A DNA stretch of 64,000 nt. It comes from Neorhizobium sp. SOG26. GTDB lineage: Bacteria > Pseudomonadota > Alphaproteobacteria > Rhizobiales > Rhizobiaceae. The notes under the pieces are model-generated. The model saw only the letters and a list, made by a program, of their open reading frames with translations, searched no databases and had not been told where the DNA came from. A program made the position numbers and the translations under genes. Location: the NCBI RefSeq assembly GCF_003491345.1, contig NZ_CP025512.1, positions 3,056,001 to 3,120,000 of the forward strand, read 5' to 3'. Positions 18,128 to 30,100 of this stretch are shown here, in pieces (the stretch's first letter is position 1; every line of letters starts with the position of its first letter).

Positions 18128-18784
18128 ATGAAGCCCGAAATCAAGATTTGTGGTTTGAAGACGCCCGACGCTGTTGAACGTGCCGTTGCTCGTGGAGCGT
18201 CCCACATCGGTTTCATCTTTTTCCCCAAGAGCCCACGCAACATTTCCCCCGAGGATGCGGCAGAACTCGCTGACCGGGTGCGCGGCCAGGTGAAGATCGT
18301 GGCCGTCACAGTGGATGCCGGCGACGAGGAACTCGATGATATTGTCTCGCTGCTACGGCCCGACATTCTGCAGCTCCACGGCCATGAAAGTCCGGAGCGG
18401 ATCCTGCACTTGAAGGCGCTTTACGGCCTGCCGGTCATGAAGGCGTTTTCCGTCCGCGAAGCGGGCGATCTCGACCGGGTGGATCCCTTCATCGGCGTTG
18501 CCGATCGCTTTCTTTTTGACGCCAAGGCCCCGGCCGGTTCCGAACTGCCGGGCGGCAACGGCGTTTCCTTTGACTGGAGCCTCATGGCATCGCTTGACGA
18601 GAGCGTGGAATACATGCTTTCCGGAGGGCTGAACAAGGACAATGTCGCGTCTGCGCTCAGCTCCACCCGTGCAAGAGGTCTCGACATATCCTCCGGCGTG
18701 GAAAGCGCGCCGGGCGTCAAGGATCTTGGCATGATCGATGCGTTCTTTGACGCCGTAAACAGTTCGCGCCGCCAAAGCGCCTGA
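18128..18784 (+). CDS. trpF: Phosphoribosylanthranilate isomerase
   Basis: TrpF converts phosphoribosylanthranilate to CdRP, the third step of tryptophan synthesis. It is a TIM-barrel protein of 218 residues: IKICGLKTPDAVERAVARGA with the catalytic Cys near the N-terminus, FIFFPKSPRN, DILQLHGHE with the barrel residues, and the phosphate-binding C-terminal GLDISSGVESAPGVKD. It leads the trpF-trpB-trpA-accD-folC run. trpE, trpD and trpC are elsewhere, as in other rhizobia with split trp genes. No attenuator was recognised in the preceding gap. Confidence 0.96.
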   Translation: MKPEIKICGLKTPDAVERAVARGASHIGFIFFPKSPRNISPEDAAELADRVRGQVKIVAVTVDAGDEELDDIVSLLRPDILQLHGHESPERILHLKALYGLPVMKAFSVREAGDLDRVDPFIGVADRFLFDAKAPAGSELPGGNGVSFDWSLMASLDESVEYMLSGGLNKDNVASALSSTRARGLDISSGVESAPGVKDLGMIDAFFDAVNSSRRQSA

Positions 18785-18796
18785 AGGAGATTGACA

Positions 18797-20017
18797 GTGA
18801 ACGAGACGCCAAAACCGAACTCTTTCCGGTCAGGTCCGGACGAAGACGGCCGCTTCGGCATTTTCGGTGGCCGCTTTGTTGCGGAAACCCTGATGCCGCT
18901 GATCCTTGATCTCCAGGGCGAATGGGAAAAGGCGAAGAACGACCCGGCCTTCCAGTCGGAACTGGCCGAACTCGGCAAGCACTATATTGGCCGCCCGAGC
19001 CCGCTTTATTTCGCTGAACGCCTGACCGAACATCTTGGCGGTGCGAAGATCTATTTCAAGCGCGAAGAGCTGAACCACACCGGCTCCCACAAGATCAACA
19101 ACTGCATCGGCCAGATCCTGCTCGCCAAGCGCATGGGCAAGACCCGCATCATCGCTGAAACCGGTGCCGGCCAGCATGGCGTTGCCTCGGCAACCGTTGC
19201 GGCGCGCTTCGGTTTCCCCTGCGTCGTCTACATGGGCGCAACCGATGTCGAGCGCCAGGCGCCGAACGTGTTCCGCATGAAGCTGCTCGGTGCCCAAGTG
19301 GTGCCGGTGAGTTCCGGCAACGGAACGCTGAAGGATGCGATGAACGAGGCCCTTCGCGACTGGGTCACCAATGTCGACGACACCTATTACCTGATTGGCA
19401 CAGCGGCCGGCCCACATCCCTATCCGGAACTCGTTCGCGATTTCCAGTCTGTGATCGGCAAGGAAGCTCGCGAGCAGATCCTGGAGGCCGAAGGCAAGCT
19501 GCCCGACCTGGTGGTCGCAGCCGTTGGTGGCGGCTCCAACGCAATCGGCATCTTCCATCCGTTCCTGGATGATGATGGCGTCCAGATCGTTGGCGTCGAA
19601 GCCGGTGGCCGTGGCTTGCAGGGCGTTGAACACTGCGCCTCGATCACCGCCGGTGCGCCGGGCGTGCTGCATGGCAACCGCACCTATCTGCTGCAGGACC
19701 ACGACGGCCAGATCCTCGAAGGCCACTCCATTTCGGCGGGTCTCGATTACCCGGGCATCGGCCCGGAACACTCCTGGCTGCACGATATCGGCCGCGTCCA
19801 GTATGTGCCGATCATGGACCAGGAGGCGCTCGATGCCTTCCAGCTCCTGACTCGCCTCGAAGGCATCATCCCGGCGCTGGAGCCGAGCCATGCGCTTGCC
19901 GAAGTGATCAAGCGTGCAGCCAGCATGCGCAAGGACCAGATCATCGTGATGAACCTCTCCGGTCGCGGCGACAAGGACATCTTCACCGTCGCCAAGATCC
20001 TCGGAATGGATATGTAA
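18797..20017 (+). CDS. trpB: Tryptophan synthase beta chain
   Basis: TrpB is the PLP enzyme joining indole and serine. The 406-residue protein starts at GTG 18797 ([18 protein letters not shown]), with GGAG about eight bases upstream; an upstream TTG at 18791 is less well placed. The PLP lysine is K99 in [10 protein letters not shown]. The other core motifs are [10 protein letters not shown], the PLP-phosphate loop VGGGSNAIG, and [14 protein letters not shown]. It lies 12 bp after trpF and 1 bp before trpA. The protein forms the alpha2beta2 complex with the next gene product. Confidence 0.97.
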   Translation: MNETPKPNSFRSGPDEDGRFGIFGGRFVAETLMPLILDLQGEWEKAKNDPAFQSELAELGKHYIGRPSPLYFAERLTEHLGGAKIYFKREELNHTGSHKINNCIGQILLAKRMGKTRIIAETGAGQHGVASATVAARFGFPCVVYMGATDVERQAPNVFRMKLLGAQVVPVSSGNGTLKDAMNEALRDWVTNVDDTYYLIGTAAGPHPYPELVRDFQSVIGKEAREQILEAEGKLPDLVVAAVGGGSNAIGIFHPFLDDDGVQIVGVEAGGRGLQGVEHCASITAGAPGVLHGNRTYLLQDHDGQILEGHSISAGLDYPGIGPEHSWLHDIGRVQYVPIMDQEALDAFQLLTRLEGIIPALEPSHALAEVIKRAASMRKDQIIVMNLSGRGDKDIFTVAKILGMDM

Positions 20018-20018
20018 T

Positions 20019-20858
20019 ATGACTGCTCGTATGGATGCACGTTTCGCGGCGCTCAAGGCAGAAGGCCGCCCCGCTCTGGTCACCTATTTCATGGGCGGCG
20101 ATCCGGATTTCGAAACCTCGCTCGGCATTATGAAGGCGCTGCCGGAAGCCGGTTCCGACATCATCGAGCTCGGCATGCCGTTCTCCGATCCTATGGCCGA
20201 TGGGCCGGTGATCCAGATGGCTGGCCAGCGTGCGCTCGCAGCCGGCCAGACGCTTGCCAAGACGCTTGAGCTCGCCCGCGAATTCCGCAAGACCGACAAC
20301 GACACGCCGATCGTGATGATGGGTTACTACAACCCGATCTATGTTCACGGTGTCGACAAGTTCCTGGATGACGCTCTGGCAGCCGGCATCGACGGCCTGA
20401 TCGTTGTCGACCTGCCGCCGGAAATGGACGACGAGCTCTGCATCCCGGCGCTCGAAAAGGGCATCAACTTCATCCGCCTGGCGACGCCGACGACCGATGA
20501 CAAACGTTTGCCCGCGGTTCTGAAGAACACCTCCGGCTTCGTCTATTACGTCTCGATGAACGGCATTACCGGTTCGGCCCTGCCGGATCCCTCGCTCGTG
20601 TCGGGCGCCGTCAACCGCATCAAGAGCCATACGGACCTGCCGGTCTGCGTCGGCTTCGGCGTCAAGACGGCTGAGCATGCAAGAGCGATCGGTGCTGCAG
20701 CCGATGGCGTCGTCGTCGGCTCGGCTATCGTTGCCCAGGTTGCCGGCAGCCTCACCAAGGACGGCAAGGCTGGCCCGGATACGGTCGCCTCTGTCGCCAC
20801 CCTCGTACGTGGCCTTGCCACCGGTGTTCGTGCCGCACGTCTTGTCGCGGCTGAATAA
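20019..20858 (+). CDS. trpA: Tryptophan synthase alpha chain
   Basis: TrpA cleaves indole-3-glycerol phosphate and passes indole to TrpB. The TIM-barrel motifs are seen in order: [11 protein letters not shown], the catalytic glutamate in [20 protein letters not shown], the second catalytic Asp in [11 protein letters not shown], the [12 protein letters not shown] loop, and [13 protein letters not shown] for phosphate binding. Its 279 residues are normal. ATG 20019 begins one base after the trpB stop, so coupling is likely. Confidence 0.97.
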   Translation: MTARMDARFAALKAEGRPALVTYFMGGDPDFETSLGIMKALPEAGSDIIELGMPFSDPMADGPVIQMAGQRALAAGQTLAKTLELAREFRKTDNDTPIVMMGYYNPIYVHGVDKFLDDALAAGIDGLIVVDLPPEMDDELCIPALEKGINFIRLATPTTDDKRLPAVLKNTSGFVYYVSMNGITGSALPDPSLVSGAVNRIKSHTDLPVCVGFGVKTAEHARAIGAAADGVVVGSAIVAQVAGSLTKDGKAGPDTVASVATLVRGLATGVRAARLVAAE

Positions 20859-20899
20859 CCGGCCAACATAAAGCTAGAACAACAATCGGAGTAGAACCA

Positions 20900-21796
20900 G
20901 TGAACTGGATCACCAATTACGTCCGGCCGCGCATCAACTCCATGCTTGGCCGCCCCAACCGGGATGTTCCTGAAAATCTTTGGATCAAATGCCCGGAAAC
21001 GGGCGAGATGGTTTTCCATAAGGATCTGGAAGAGAACAAGTGGGTCATTCCCGCCTCCGGTTTCCATATGAAGATGCCGGCCAAGGCGCGGTTGAAGGAC
21101 CTGTTCGATGGTGGCGAATACGAAAGCCTGCCGCAGCCGAAGGTCGCCCAGGACCCGCTGAAGTTCCGTGACTCGAAAAAATACGTCGATCGCCTGAAGG
21201 ACAGCCGCCTGAAGACCGAGCAGGAGGATACGATCCTTGCCGGTCTTGGCACCGTCGAGGGGGTGAAGCTCGTTGCCGTCGTGCACGAATTCAGCTTCAT
21301 CGGCGGTTCGCTTGGCATGGCCGCCGGCGAAGCGATCGTAAAGGCCTGCGAACGCGCGCTTGCTGAAAAGTGCCCGCTGGTCATCTTCCCGGCCTCTGGT
21401 GGCGCCCGCATGCAGGAAGGCATCCTGTCCCTGATGCAGCTGCCGCGCACCACGGTTGCCGTCGACATGTTGAAGGAAGCAGGCCTTCCCTATATCGTCG
21501 TGTTGACCAACCCGACCACCGGTGGCGTCACCGCCTCCTACGCCATGCTCGGCGACATTCATATCGCGGAACCTGGCGCCGAGATCGGTTTTGCCGGCAA
21601 GCGCGTGATCGAGCAGACGCTGCGCGAAAAGCTGCCGGAAGGCTTCCAGACGGCGGAATACCTGCTGGAGCACGGCATGGTGGACATGGTTGTGAAGCGC
21701 CACGACATCCCGTCGACGCTTGCCCGCATCCTGAAGATGCTGATGCGCCAGCCGGCCGAGCAAGTAGCTCCGGCTCCGGTCGCCGTGAGCGCCTGA
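20900..21796 (+). CDS. accD: Acetyl-CoA carboxylase carboxyltransferase beta subunit
   Basis: AccD, with AccA, transfers CO2 from carboxybiotin to acetyl-CoA in the first step of fatty-acid synthesis. The carboxyltransferase core is clear: [21 protein letters not shown], then [35 protein letters not shown], and the [11 protein letters not shown] motif. The N-terminal zinc ribbon is degenerate: [16 protein letters not shown] keeps only the first of the four cysteines found in E. coli AccD. I believe this is usual in rhizobia. The GTG start at 20900 gives 298 aa. It lies between trpA and folC. Confidence 0.95.
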   Translation: MNWITNYVRPRINSMLGRPNRDVPENLWIKCPETGEMVFHKDLEENKWVIPASGFHMKMPAKARLKDLFDGGEYESLPQPKVAQDPLKFRDSKKYVDRLKDSRLKTEQEDTILAGLGTVEGVKLVAVVHEFSFIGGSLGMAAGEAIVKACERALAEKCPLVIFPASGGARMQEGILSLMQLPRTTVAVDMLKEAGLPYIVVLTNPTTGGVTASYAMLGDIHIAEPGAEIGFAGKRVIEQTLREKLPEGFQTAEYLLEHGMVDMVVKRHDIPSTLARILKMLMRQPAEQVAPAPVAVSA

Positions 21797-21824
21797 GCGA
21801 ACGGCGAGATAGGCGGGCGGCGGA

Positions 21825-23177
21825 ATGACGACCATGGGTGAAGCCGCGACGAGCGAAGCCGAACTGGAAATCGAAAGGCTGATGACCCTTCACCCGAAGG
21901 GTTTCGATCTTTCACTCGACCGCATCACGCGGCTTCTCGAGGTCCTCGGCAACCCGCACAGGAAAATGCCGCCGGTCATTCATGTGGCCGGCACCAACGG
22001 CAAGGGCTCTTTCACGGCCTTCTGTCGTGCGTTGCTTGAGGCGGGTGGATATGCGGCGCATGTCCACACCTCACCGCATCTCGTGCATTGGCACGAACGC
22101 TACCGGATCGGCGTCAAGGGCGGCCGCAGCCAGATCGTTGATGATGCGCTTCTGGCAGATGCGCTGCGTCGCATCGCAGCCGCCAACGCTGGCCAGGAAA
22201 TCACGGTCTTTGAAATCCTGACGGCCGCGACCTTCCTGCTCTTCTCAGAACAGCCGGCCGATGTGGTGATCCTGGAAGTAGGTCTCGGCGGCCGCTTCGA
22301 CGCCACCAATGTCATCACCGATCCCGCCGTTTCGGTCATCATGCCGATCTCGCTCGATCACCAGGCTTACCTCGGCGACCGCGTTGAACTGATCGCTGCC
22401 GAAAAGGCCGGCATCATGAAGCGCGGCCGTCCCGTGGTGATCGGCCAGCAGGAATTTGATGCCGCGCTCGATGTGCTGGTCTCCACCGCCGAACGGCTCG
22501 GTTGCCCGATGGTGGTCTATGGCCAGGACTTCTCGGCGCATGAGGAATTCGGCCGACTGATCTACCAGGACGAGTTCGGTCTCAACGACCTGCCGCTGCC
22601 GCGCCTGCCGGGCCGCCATCAATATGCCAATGCTGCCGCCGCGATCCGCGCCGTCAAGGCCGCCGGCTTCCCGGTGACCGAGGCGATGATGGAAGAAGCG
22701 ATGGCGACGGTCGAATGGCCGGCACGCCTGCAGCGGTTGACCGAGGGCAAGCTCATCCAGCATGCCCCCGAAGGCGCCGAGATCTGGCTTGATGGCGGGC
22801 ATAACCCGGCCGGCGGGGAAGTCGTGGCGGAAGCGATGGCCGCTTTTGAGGAACGCCAGCCGCGGCCGCTTTACCTCATCACCGGCATGATCAACACCAA
22901 GGATCCGGTTGGTTATTTCCGCGCCTTCGCGGATCTCGCCGAACATGTCTTCACCGTTCGCATCCGCGACAGCGAAGCAGCCCTTGATCCGGTGGCGTTG
23001 GCGCAGTCGGCTTTCGATGCGGGTCTGGTGGCGGAACCTGCCGCATCGGCCGAAGAAGCGCTGAAGGAAATAACCCGTCGCCAGCTGCCGGACGCCATGC
23101 CGCCGCGCATCCTGATCGGCGGCTCGCTTTATTTCGCCGGCAATGTGCTGGCAGACAACGGAACGCCGCCAACCTGA
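21825..23177 (+). CDS. folC: Bifunctional folylpolyglutamate / dihydrofolate synthase
   Basis: FolC adds L-glutamate to dihydropteroate and to folates. It is a Mur-ligase-family ATPase of 450 residues: the P-loop GTNGKGSFTAFCRALLE near residue 52, VHTSPHLVHWHERYRI (omega-loop region), EVGLGGRFDATNV, MPISLDHQAYLGDRVELIAAEKAGI, and WLDGGHNPAGG in the C-terminal domain. The ATG at 21825 lies 28 bp after accD in the same operon. A strong terminator follows. No oddities seen. Confidence 0.95.
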   Translation: MTTMGEAATSEAELEIERLMTLHPKGFDLSLDRITRLLEVLGNPHRKMPPVIHVAGTNGKGSFTAFCRALLEAGGYAAHVHTSPHLVHWHERYRIGVKGGRSQIVDDALLADALRRIAAANAGQEITVFEILTAATFLLFSEQPADVVILEVGLGGRFDATNVITDPAVSVIMPISLDHQAYLGDRVELIAAEKAGIMKRGRPVVIGQQEFDAALDVLVSTAERLGCPMVVYGQDFSAHEEFGRLIYQDEFGLNDLPLPRLPGRHQYANAAAAIRAVKAAGFPVTEAMMEEAMATVEWPARLQRLTEGKLIQHAPEGAEIWLDGGHNPAGGEVVAEAMAAFEERQPRPLYLITGMINTKDPVGYFRAFADLAEHVFTVRIRDSEAALDPVALAQSAFDAGLVAEPAASAEEALKEITRRQLPDAMPPRILIGGSLYFAGNVLADNGTPPT

Positions 23178-23183
23178 CGGCAC

Positions 23184-23221
23184 AAAAAAGCCCGGCTACC
23201 GAAAGGCAGCCGGGCTTTTTT
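23184..23221. terminator. Bidirectional terminator between folC and trxA
   Basis: AAAAAAGCCCGGCT and AGCCGGGCTTTTTT pair perfectly over 14 bp, with A-run and T-run, serving the two convergent genes. Confidence 0.95.
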
Positions 23222-23241
23222 GATTCGGAAGTCTTGCCTGA

Positions 23242-23562
23242 TCAGGCAGCGTTGGAAATCCACGCAGAAAGCGCGGTCTTCGGAGCGGCACCAACCTTGA
23301 TGTCAGCCACTTCACCGCCCTTGAACATGGCGAGCGTCGGGATCGAGCGGACACCGTACTGGGCGGCCAGATCCGGGTTCTCGTCGATGTTGAGCTTGAC
23401 CACCTTCACCTTGCCGGCGAGTTCGGTGGAGATTTCCTCCAGGCTCGGGCCGATCATCTTGCACGGACCGCACCATTCAGCCCAGAAATCCACCACAACA
23501 GGCTCGGCGGAATTCAGGACCTCAGCCTGGAAATTGTTGCTGTCGACTTTCACGGTAGCCAT
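23242..23562 (-). CDS. trxA: Thioredoxin
   Basis: TrxA is the general cytosolic dithiol reductant. The start at ATG 23562 ([16 protein letters not shown], 106 aa) follows an AGGAGAG ribosome-binding site. The active site is [11 protein letters not shown] with C31 and C34. The cis-proline segment [15 protein letters not shown] completes the fold. It lies 70 bp downstream of addA on the same strand, so it may be read from the addBA transcript as well as from its own promoter. Confidence 0.97.
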   Translation of the reverse strand: MATVKVDSNNFQAEVLNSAEPVVVDFWAEWCGPCKMIGPSLEEISTELAGKVKVVKLNIDENPDLAAQYGVRSIPTLAMFKGGEVADIKVGAAPKTALSAWISNAA

Positions 23563-23632
23563 GGGGCTCTCCTTAACAATTCTGTTGACCCAAATGTGAG
23601 ACCGAGCCCCACGCATTTCAATGACCGTCATC

Positions 23633-26600
23633 TCACTTTGTTTTGAGTTCGGCAAGCGAGCGCGCCATGAGCTCCGGCGAGAGCGATATCACTCCACCGG
23701 TTTCGGTATAGACCAGCAGGCATTCGATGTCCTTGCCCGGGTAAAGGGGGCGCAGGATCTCCCGGTAGATCGCAAGCTGTGCCCGATGCGCCAGCGGCAC
23801 CTGTTCGGCATCGCGCGGCGGCGTGCGATTGGTCTTGTAGTCGAGCACGATCACCCGATCGTCGGTGACCACCAGCCGGTCGATCCGTCCCGAAATGGCG
23901 TAATCGCGGCCTTCAAGCGCAAGCGTGCCCATGATCGAGACTTCCGCTTGCCCGCGTTCGGAAAACACCAGGTGAAGCGCCGGGTTGGAGAGCACCGACA
24001 GCACGCATTGAACGAGCGTTTCCCGCTCGGCCGCAGGCCAGAAACGCGCTGCCCGTTCCGCGTAACGATAAGCTGCGGCTTCGCGCTCGGCATGGGGGAA
24101 CTCGGCCAGCATCTGCAGCATGCGGTGCACGAGCCGGCCCTTCTGGGCCGCAAGTCCCGCACGTTCCTTGGTGCTGAACAGCGGCGAGGCGTAGACCAGA
24201 TCATCCGGCTCGTCATCGATCATGGTGCCGGCACCGGAAGGGCTCAGCGGCCTCGGCAACATCTTCTGCGGCGGCAGCGGCCGAGACAGTGCTGCCGGCA
24301 GGGGTGGCGCCGTCACCGGTGCCGTCTCCCTGCTTTCGGCCTTGCTTGCCCGTGTGTCGGATGAAGCCGGGAGCCGCCACTTGAAGCCGCTCCACTGGCC
24401 GTCCTTGTCGGTGAAGTCGGTCGGGCTGCAGCGGTACTCGTCCGCCGCCAGGGCCTTCGAGATCATCGACTGCCAGGTGCCCGGATTATCGGTCTTGCCG
24501 CGGTAACCGCAAACGATCAGCCGGTCGGCCGCCCGCGTCATGCCGACATAAAGTAGTCGGCGATATTCCTCTTCGGTGGCGGAGCGTATGCGGGTGTCGT
24601 CGGCTACGGTGAGTGCATTCGTCAGCGTCTTGCCCGGCACCCAGGCTGGCACTTCCTGCCCATCGATCCGCAGCAGCCGAAGCTTTGCGACATGCGAGGA
24701 GATGAAGGCCTTCGAACCGCTGTCGACCAGGAATACCACTGGCGCCTCAAGCCCCTTCGAGGCATGCACGGTCATGATCCGCACTTCGTTGCGGCCGGCA
24801 TCCTGCTCGCGCTTCACCTCCGGTGATTCGATCTCGAGCGTCGAGATGAAGGCCTGCAGCCCGGGCAAGCCGCTGGTTTCGTGGTCGAGCGCGAAGGTGA
24901 GGAACTCATCGAGAATGTCGCCGGCTTCCGTGCCAAGCCTTCCTAGGAATTTGCGACGCCCGCCGTATTGACCAAGAATCCGGGCAAAGAGATCGTGCGG
25001 ACTGAGCTGCCGCGACAGCGCCAGCAGGTGCTGAAGCCGCTCTGCGGCATCTCGAAAACGCAGCGGCTGATCTTCCGCCAAGCGGTTCAGCGCCTCCCAG
25101 GCGCTGGTCTTGTCCGGACGCCGCGCTGCAACCTCGAAGACATCCTCTTCCGACAAGTTGAAGAGGGGGCTCTTCAGCAGGGCGGCGAGCGAAAGATCAT
25201 CCTGCGGCAGGAGCAGGAAGCGGCCAAGCGCCAGCAGGTCTTGCACCGCGATATGGCTCGTCAGCCTCAAGCGGTCGGCACCGGCCACGGGAATATTGTC
25301 GCGCCGTTTCAGCGCCCGCGTCAGCGCATTGACGAAGGCATCGCGCTTGCGAACCAGCACCAGGATGTCACCAGCCTCGATCGGCCGCTCGACACCCTTC
25401 TCGATGATCGTCTCGTTTCCGATCATCTCGCCGATGCGGTTGGCGATGCGGGACGCAAGGATCGCGGAGGGCGCCTTGTCGGGCGTTGCGTCGAAGGGTG
25501 CGGTCCAGTCTTCGTCCTGGTCGGATGCTTCGGGAACGATGACATCCCAGAGATCCACCGCACCGGGATGACCCATGCGGTTCGAACGGTGCTGCACCGG
25601 GTCGCCGGTGGCGCTCAGTCCACGGGCATTGTCCTCCAGCGCAAAAACCTGGTCGACGGCGGCGAGCACATCCGCCGTGGAGCGGAACGAAAGCGGCAGG
25701 CGGACAGGATGGAAGGCTTGACCGCTGGCCCGCACCCGTTTTTCTGTCTCGCTCCGCTCTTCGGCAAACCGCTCCGGCCGGGCACCCTGGAAGGAATAGA
25801 TCGACTGCTTTTCATCCCCGACGGCGAAGATCGTGCGGCGCGTGTTGCGAGCGCTGGCGCCGGAATAGAAGTCTTCCGCAAGCGACTTGATAACGGTCCA
25901 TTGGACCGGGCTCGTGTCCTGAGCCTCGTCAACCAGGATATGGTCGATGCCCTGGTCGAGCTTGTAATGGACCCAGGCACCAACGCCGTCACGGGTCAGC
26001 AGATCGGCCGTTCGGGCAATCAGGTCCTCGAAGTCGAGCAGGCTGCGCTGCTTCTTCAGGTCCTCGTAGTCGTCGTTGAGGCGCTGCGCCAGCGTCAGCG
26101 CCGCCTTTGTGGCGCCGAACATGCGGATCAGGCGCAGGCGATCGCGGCAGCCGACCACGTGGGATCGGGCAGCGTCCACGGCATCCGCCAGTTCGGGCGC
26201 CATGGTCAGCATCGCCTTGGCAACAAGCGAGGAATCCGCCTTTGGTTTGCCTTCACGGGTAAGGAAGATCTGGTCGAGGTGTTGTGCGCGCTTGAACACG
26301 TCAGGCTCGCGCATCACCAGTCGCAGGCCGTATGCAACCTCGGTCGCCTTGGCGCCGCCCTTCTGGTCGGCAAGCGAAAGATAAAGATCAAGCGTGATGC
26401 CGGAAAGGCCGGGCAGGGGCCAGTAGGAGGCCGCGACGCTATCTTCGGTGTCGGCCGGATCAAGACCGTAGGCGCGCTTCAGCTCGACGCCCAGACCGCC
26501 CTGCTGCTCCGCCTGCGCAATGAAATGTCGCAGCGCGGTGCGGTTGGCGATGATGTCGGAAAGCAGGGTTTCGAGCCCGAACTCATCGCCGAGATCCAGC

Positions 26601-27190
26601 ACATGCGCAAAGGCTTCCGCAAGTTCCGGGTCTTCCTCGGCGGACGAGGCAGTCAGCAGCGAACGCCGCGCTTCGGCGAGAAGTGCTGCCGCGGCGCGAT
26701 CATCCAGCACCGAGAAATGCCCGGCGACGTTGGCCTCGAGCGGAAACTGGTGCAGCAGCGCTTCGCAAAAGGCGTGGATGGTCTGGATCTTCAGCCCGCC
26801 TGGCGTCTCCAGCGCCTTGGCAAACAGCCGCCGTGCTTCGGCAAGCTTTAGCGAATCCGGCTCAATACCTTCAATATCCTTGATCCGCTGCCGCAGCTCT
26901 GCATCCGAAAGCACCGTCCATTCCGACAGCCGCTGGAAGACGCGGTTGGACATTTCCGACGCTGCGGCCTTCGTATAAGTGAGGCACAGGATCGCCGAGG
27001 GACGGCAGCCCGAGAGCAGAAGGCGGATGACGCGCTGGGTCAGCACATGCGTCTTGCCCGAGCCGGCATTGGCCGACACCCAGGCGGAGCTTGCGGGATC
27101 AGAGGCGAGCGACTGCTGCCGCGTCGTCCAGTCGATCCAGCGGATCGGATCATCGTCTTCGGGAAGCGGGGGAGGTGGAAGCTCACTCAT
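23633..27190 (-). CDS. addA: Double-strand break repair helicase-nuclease AddA
   Basis: AddA is the helicase/nuclease subunit of AddAB, which processes double-strand ends for homologous recombination. The ATG at 27190 ([15 protein letters not shown], 1185 aa) overlaps the addB stop. It has a UvrD-type helicase core: Walker [13 protein letters not shown] near residue 42, [24 protein letters not shown], Walker [40 protein letters not shown], and [13 protein letters not shown]. The C-terminal RecB-type nuclease has VLDYKTNR near the end, with its metal-binding Asp and Lys. A longer upstream start lies entirely inside addB. Confidence 0.95.
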   Translation of the reverse strand: MSELPPPPLPEDDDPIRWIDWTTRQQSLASDPASSAWVSANAGSGKTHVLTQRVIRLLLSGCRPSAILCLTYTKAAASEMSNRVFQRLSEWTVLSDAELRQRIKDIEGIEPDSLKLAEARRLFAKALETPGGLKIQTIHAFCEALLHQFPLEANVAGHFSVLDDRAAAALLAEARRSLLTASSAEEDPELAEAFAHVLDLGDEFGLETLLSDIIANRTALRHFIAQAEQQGGLGVELKRAYGLDPADTEDSVAASYWPLPGLSGITLDLYLSLADQKGGAKATEVAYGLRLVMREPDVFKRAQHLDQIFLTREGKPKADSSLVAKAMLTMAPELADAVDAARSHVVGCRDRLRLIRMFGATKAALTLAQRLNDDYEDLKKQRSLLDFEDLIARTADLLTRDGVGAWVHYKLDQGIDHILVDEAQDTSPVQWTVIKSLAEDFYSGASARNTRRTIFAVGDEKQSIYSFQGARPERFAEERSETEKRVRASGQAFHPVRLPLSFRSTADVLAAVDQVFALEDNARGLSATGDPVQHRSNRMGHPGAVDLWDVIVPEASDQDEDWTAPFDATPDKAPSAILASRIANRIGEMIGNETIIEKGVERPIEAGDILVLVRKRDAFVNALTRALKRRDNIPVAGADRLRLTSHIAVQDLLALGRFLLLPQDDLSLAALLKSPLFNLSEEDVFEVAARRPDKTSAWEALNRLAEDQPLRFRDAAERLQHLLALSRQLSPHDLFARILGQYGGRRKFLGRLGTEAGDILDEFLTFALDHETSGLPGLQAFISTLEIESPEVKREQDAGRNEVRIMTVHASKGLEAPVVFLVDSGSKAFISSHVAKLRLLRIDGQEVPAWVPGKTLTNALTVADDTRIRSATEEEYRRLLYVGMTRAADRLIVCGYRGKTDNPGTWQSMISKALAADEYRCSPTDFTDKDGQWSGFKWRLPASSDTRASKAESRETAPVTAPPLPAALSRPLPPQKMLPRPLSPSGAGTMIDDEPDDLVYASPLFSTKERAGLAAQKGRLVHRMLQMLAEFPHAEREAAAYRYAERAARFWPAAERETLVQCVLSVLSNPALHLVFSERGQAEVSIMGTLALEGRDYAISGRIDRLVVTDDRVIVLDYKTNRTPPRDAEQVPLAHRAQLAIYREILRPLYPGKDIECLLVYTETGGVISLSPELMARSLAELKTK

Positions 27191-30100
27191 CGGCATCAAC
27201 CTCATTGTCCTCGTCTGCTGTCGACCATTCCGCGACGCGGGCAAGGTGATCATATTCGCCGCCGAAATCGCCTTGCGCGAAGGGTACGAGGCGCGATGCG
27301 AATCCGGCTTCGCCGCTCCGAAGCGTCACGACGAAGCGCGTCAGCTGCTCGAGCGATTCCTGCGCGAGGTCGAGCGCCGATTTCGGCTGGCGTTTGGCGG
27401 TGGCAGAGGCGCCCTCGTTGTTGACCTTGTCCTCCCGGAACCGGTCTCCCGGACGAAGGCGCACGTAGATGAGGTTTTCCGGCGTCAGCGCGTCCAGGTT
27501 CCGGAAGGCACCGGCGCGCAGAGCGGCTGCTTCAAGCGCAAGCTGCGGATCGAGCAGCGACCGCGCCTGGGAAACCGAGGGGCTGAGGCCGGTCTTGTAA
27601 TCAACGATATCGACAAGACCGGAACCCTTGATGTCGATGCGGTCGGCGATACCGGTGACGCGGATGCCGGCGACGGGCACATCCCAGCCGGCGCCGACTT
27701 CCGTCAGCGTCCGCCGAATGTCGTGGGCTCGAGCGGCTTCCCAATCAAGGAAGGCGCGAGCGACTTCCCAAAAACGTGGTCGCCAGACCCGGTCGATATG
27801 AATCGGCAACTGTTCGGCGTCGAAGAGCTCTTCCATGATCTCCCGCATCGCCTCCTTCGCCGCCGGCGTGCCTGGCTTGTGGCCCTGCCGGGTATAGCGG
27901 TCGATGATGGCGTGATAGAGCGTGCCGCGTTCCGAGGCGCCGGGGTCGGAATTGAACGGGTCGATTGGGTCGAGCTTCAGGATGCGGCGGGCATAGATGG
28001 CATAGGGGTCGCGCCGCAGGCGTCCGACCTCGCTGAAGGAGTATTTCACCGGCTGCAGATCAGCCGGCGGCTTTGGCGCCGGTCGCTTGGCGCCGGGCTG
28101 GTTTTCACCGGCATCGACCGCTGCCGCCCAATGCCGGTACTGCTCGCCACGGCCCTTGAGTTCGTCGGCAAAGGTTTTGCCGCCAAGCGCCAGCAAGCGC
28201 TGCAGCCAGCGCGACGCGACCGTTGGTGTCGAGCCTTGGCGCAGCGCTCGCGACAGGATGAGCCGTCGCATGCCGCACGCCATTTCGAAGTCATGCGCCA
28301 ACTGCCCGATGCGCCGTTCGGGTGGCTCAAGGCCGATATCGGTCTTCATCGTGCGTGACAGGAACGGGTTGTTGACCGTCTGGCCCGGCCAGGAACCTTC
28401 GTTCAACCCGCCGAGGATCATCGTGTCGACGGTCTGCAGCCGCGCTTCAAGCGTGCCGAAGATGAACACACGCGGATGGCTGAGCGCGCGTGGTTTCACC
28501 GCTTCGCCCGTGGTCAGCGCCATGACGATGTCGATCCATTGCGGACCGTCTGCCTCGATCTGCCCATCGGTCTCGATGACTTCGGCAAGCATGCCGGCCA
28601 ACCGTTCGCCGGCCTCTCCGGACCACAGCGCGGCAAGGCTGCCGTTCTCATCGATGCAAAGCGCCTCCAGCGCCCGGCCCGTGCGCTCGGCCCATTCCGA
28701 CAGCGTCAGCTTGGTCGTCAGTCCCCGGCCATCGGGGCGGCGGGTGACAAGCGCGGAGATCAGTGGTTCGGCGGCAGCAGCTAGGCGCCTGGCAAGATCG
28801 CGCGCCCGTGCCGGCGCTTCTTCATCTAGAGCCAGCCGCCATTGCGGCGTGTGCCGGTCGGTCTTCTGCTGGGCAAGCCGTGTCTCCAGCAGCGGCTCCA
28901 GCGTGCCGAGATCCATGTCGCCCAAACCGCCGCGCAGCGCGAGGATTTCAAGCGCTTCGACGGCCGGGCAGATCGCGTCAGCAGGCAGGCCAACCCGCAG
29001 CAGCGGATGCTTCATGAGCGCAACGATCGCCACTGGATCACCGGGGCGCAGTGCTGCTTCGAGAAGCAGCTGCACCAGAGTCCCCTGTGGCGTGCCGGAC
29101 AGCGGTGAACCGGCGGTATCGTCGGCGACCACGCCGAAACGGGCAAGTTCAGCCGTGACGCGCCGCGCGAGCGCGCGGTCAGGGGTGATCAACGCCGCTC
29201 GCGTTTCGCCGCCATCGGCGCCCGGTTCCTCAAGCGCCAGCCGAAGCGCAATGGCGATGGCAACGGCTTCCTCGCGTTCGTTGGCCGCCTCGATCAGCGA
29301 TACATCGGCGAAGGCTGCGCGAAGCTTCTCGAGATCGACGTCGTCGCGCCAGGTGCTCCAGCGATCCGTTGCCTTGGCGGGAACCAGCGCCTGCGAGATG
29401 GTCTCTGCGCGGAATTTCAGATCGGAAGGGACGTCGCCCAGCAGCACAACCTCGCTGCGATCGACGCCAAGCCGGGTCAGGAGGCGCCAGAGCCCGAACT
29501 GGGGGTGGCTGCGGCTCGGTGGCTCGGCGCGCCCGTCCAATGTCTCCTCGCCGATCAGCGCCCACTGATCGGCCGGCATGGCGAGATCAAGCCCGGGAAG
29601 CACGACTGCGCCTTCCGGCAGCCGGGAGATCGCCGCGATCAGCTCAGCCGCCGCCGGGATGGAGCCGGTGGAGCCGGCCACGATTATTGGGCCCTTATGC
29701 GTTTTGGTCGCAATGCGGCGTGACTCACCGCGCAGAATTGCCGCCTGGTGCCGAGCCGGCGAGGAGCGGCGCAGCTCTTCCAGGCGCGCCGGCCAAAAGG
29801 CGCTGGCGATCGACAGGAATTCGGCCGTCAGCTGCCACCAGAGGGCATGCTCCTCTGTGTTGAGGTTCTTCAGGTCCGCCCAGTCGCGCTCTTCGGTTTC
29901 GATCGCGTCTATGAGTTCGGCAAGCGCCCGCGCAAGCCAGATGGCGTCGGCCGGACTGGCCGGTGCGATCAGCGGTGACTGCGAGTGGATGTCGAGGACG
30001 ACCTGGGGAAGCTGGTTGCGCCAGGCAAGAATCAGGCGGCCAAGCTCGAGCAGACGGGCCGTGCCACCGATCGGCAGGGCAAGATCCATCTCTTCCGGCG

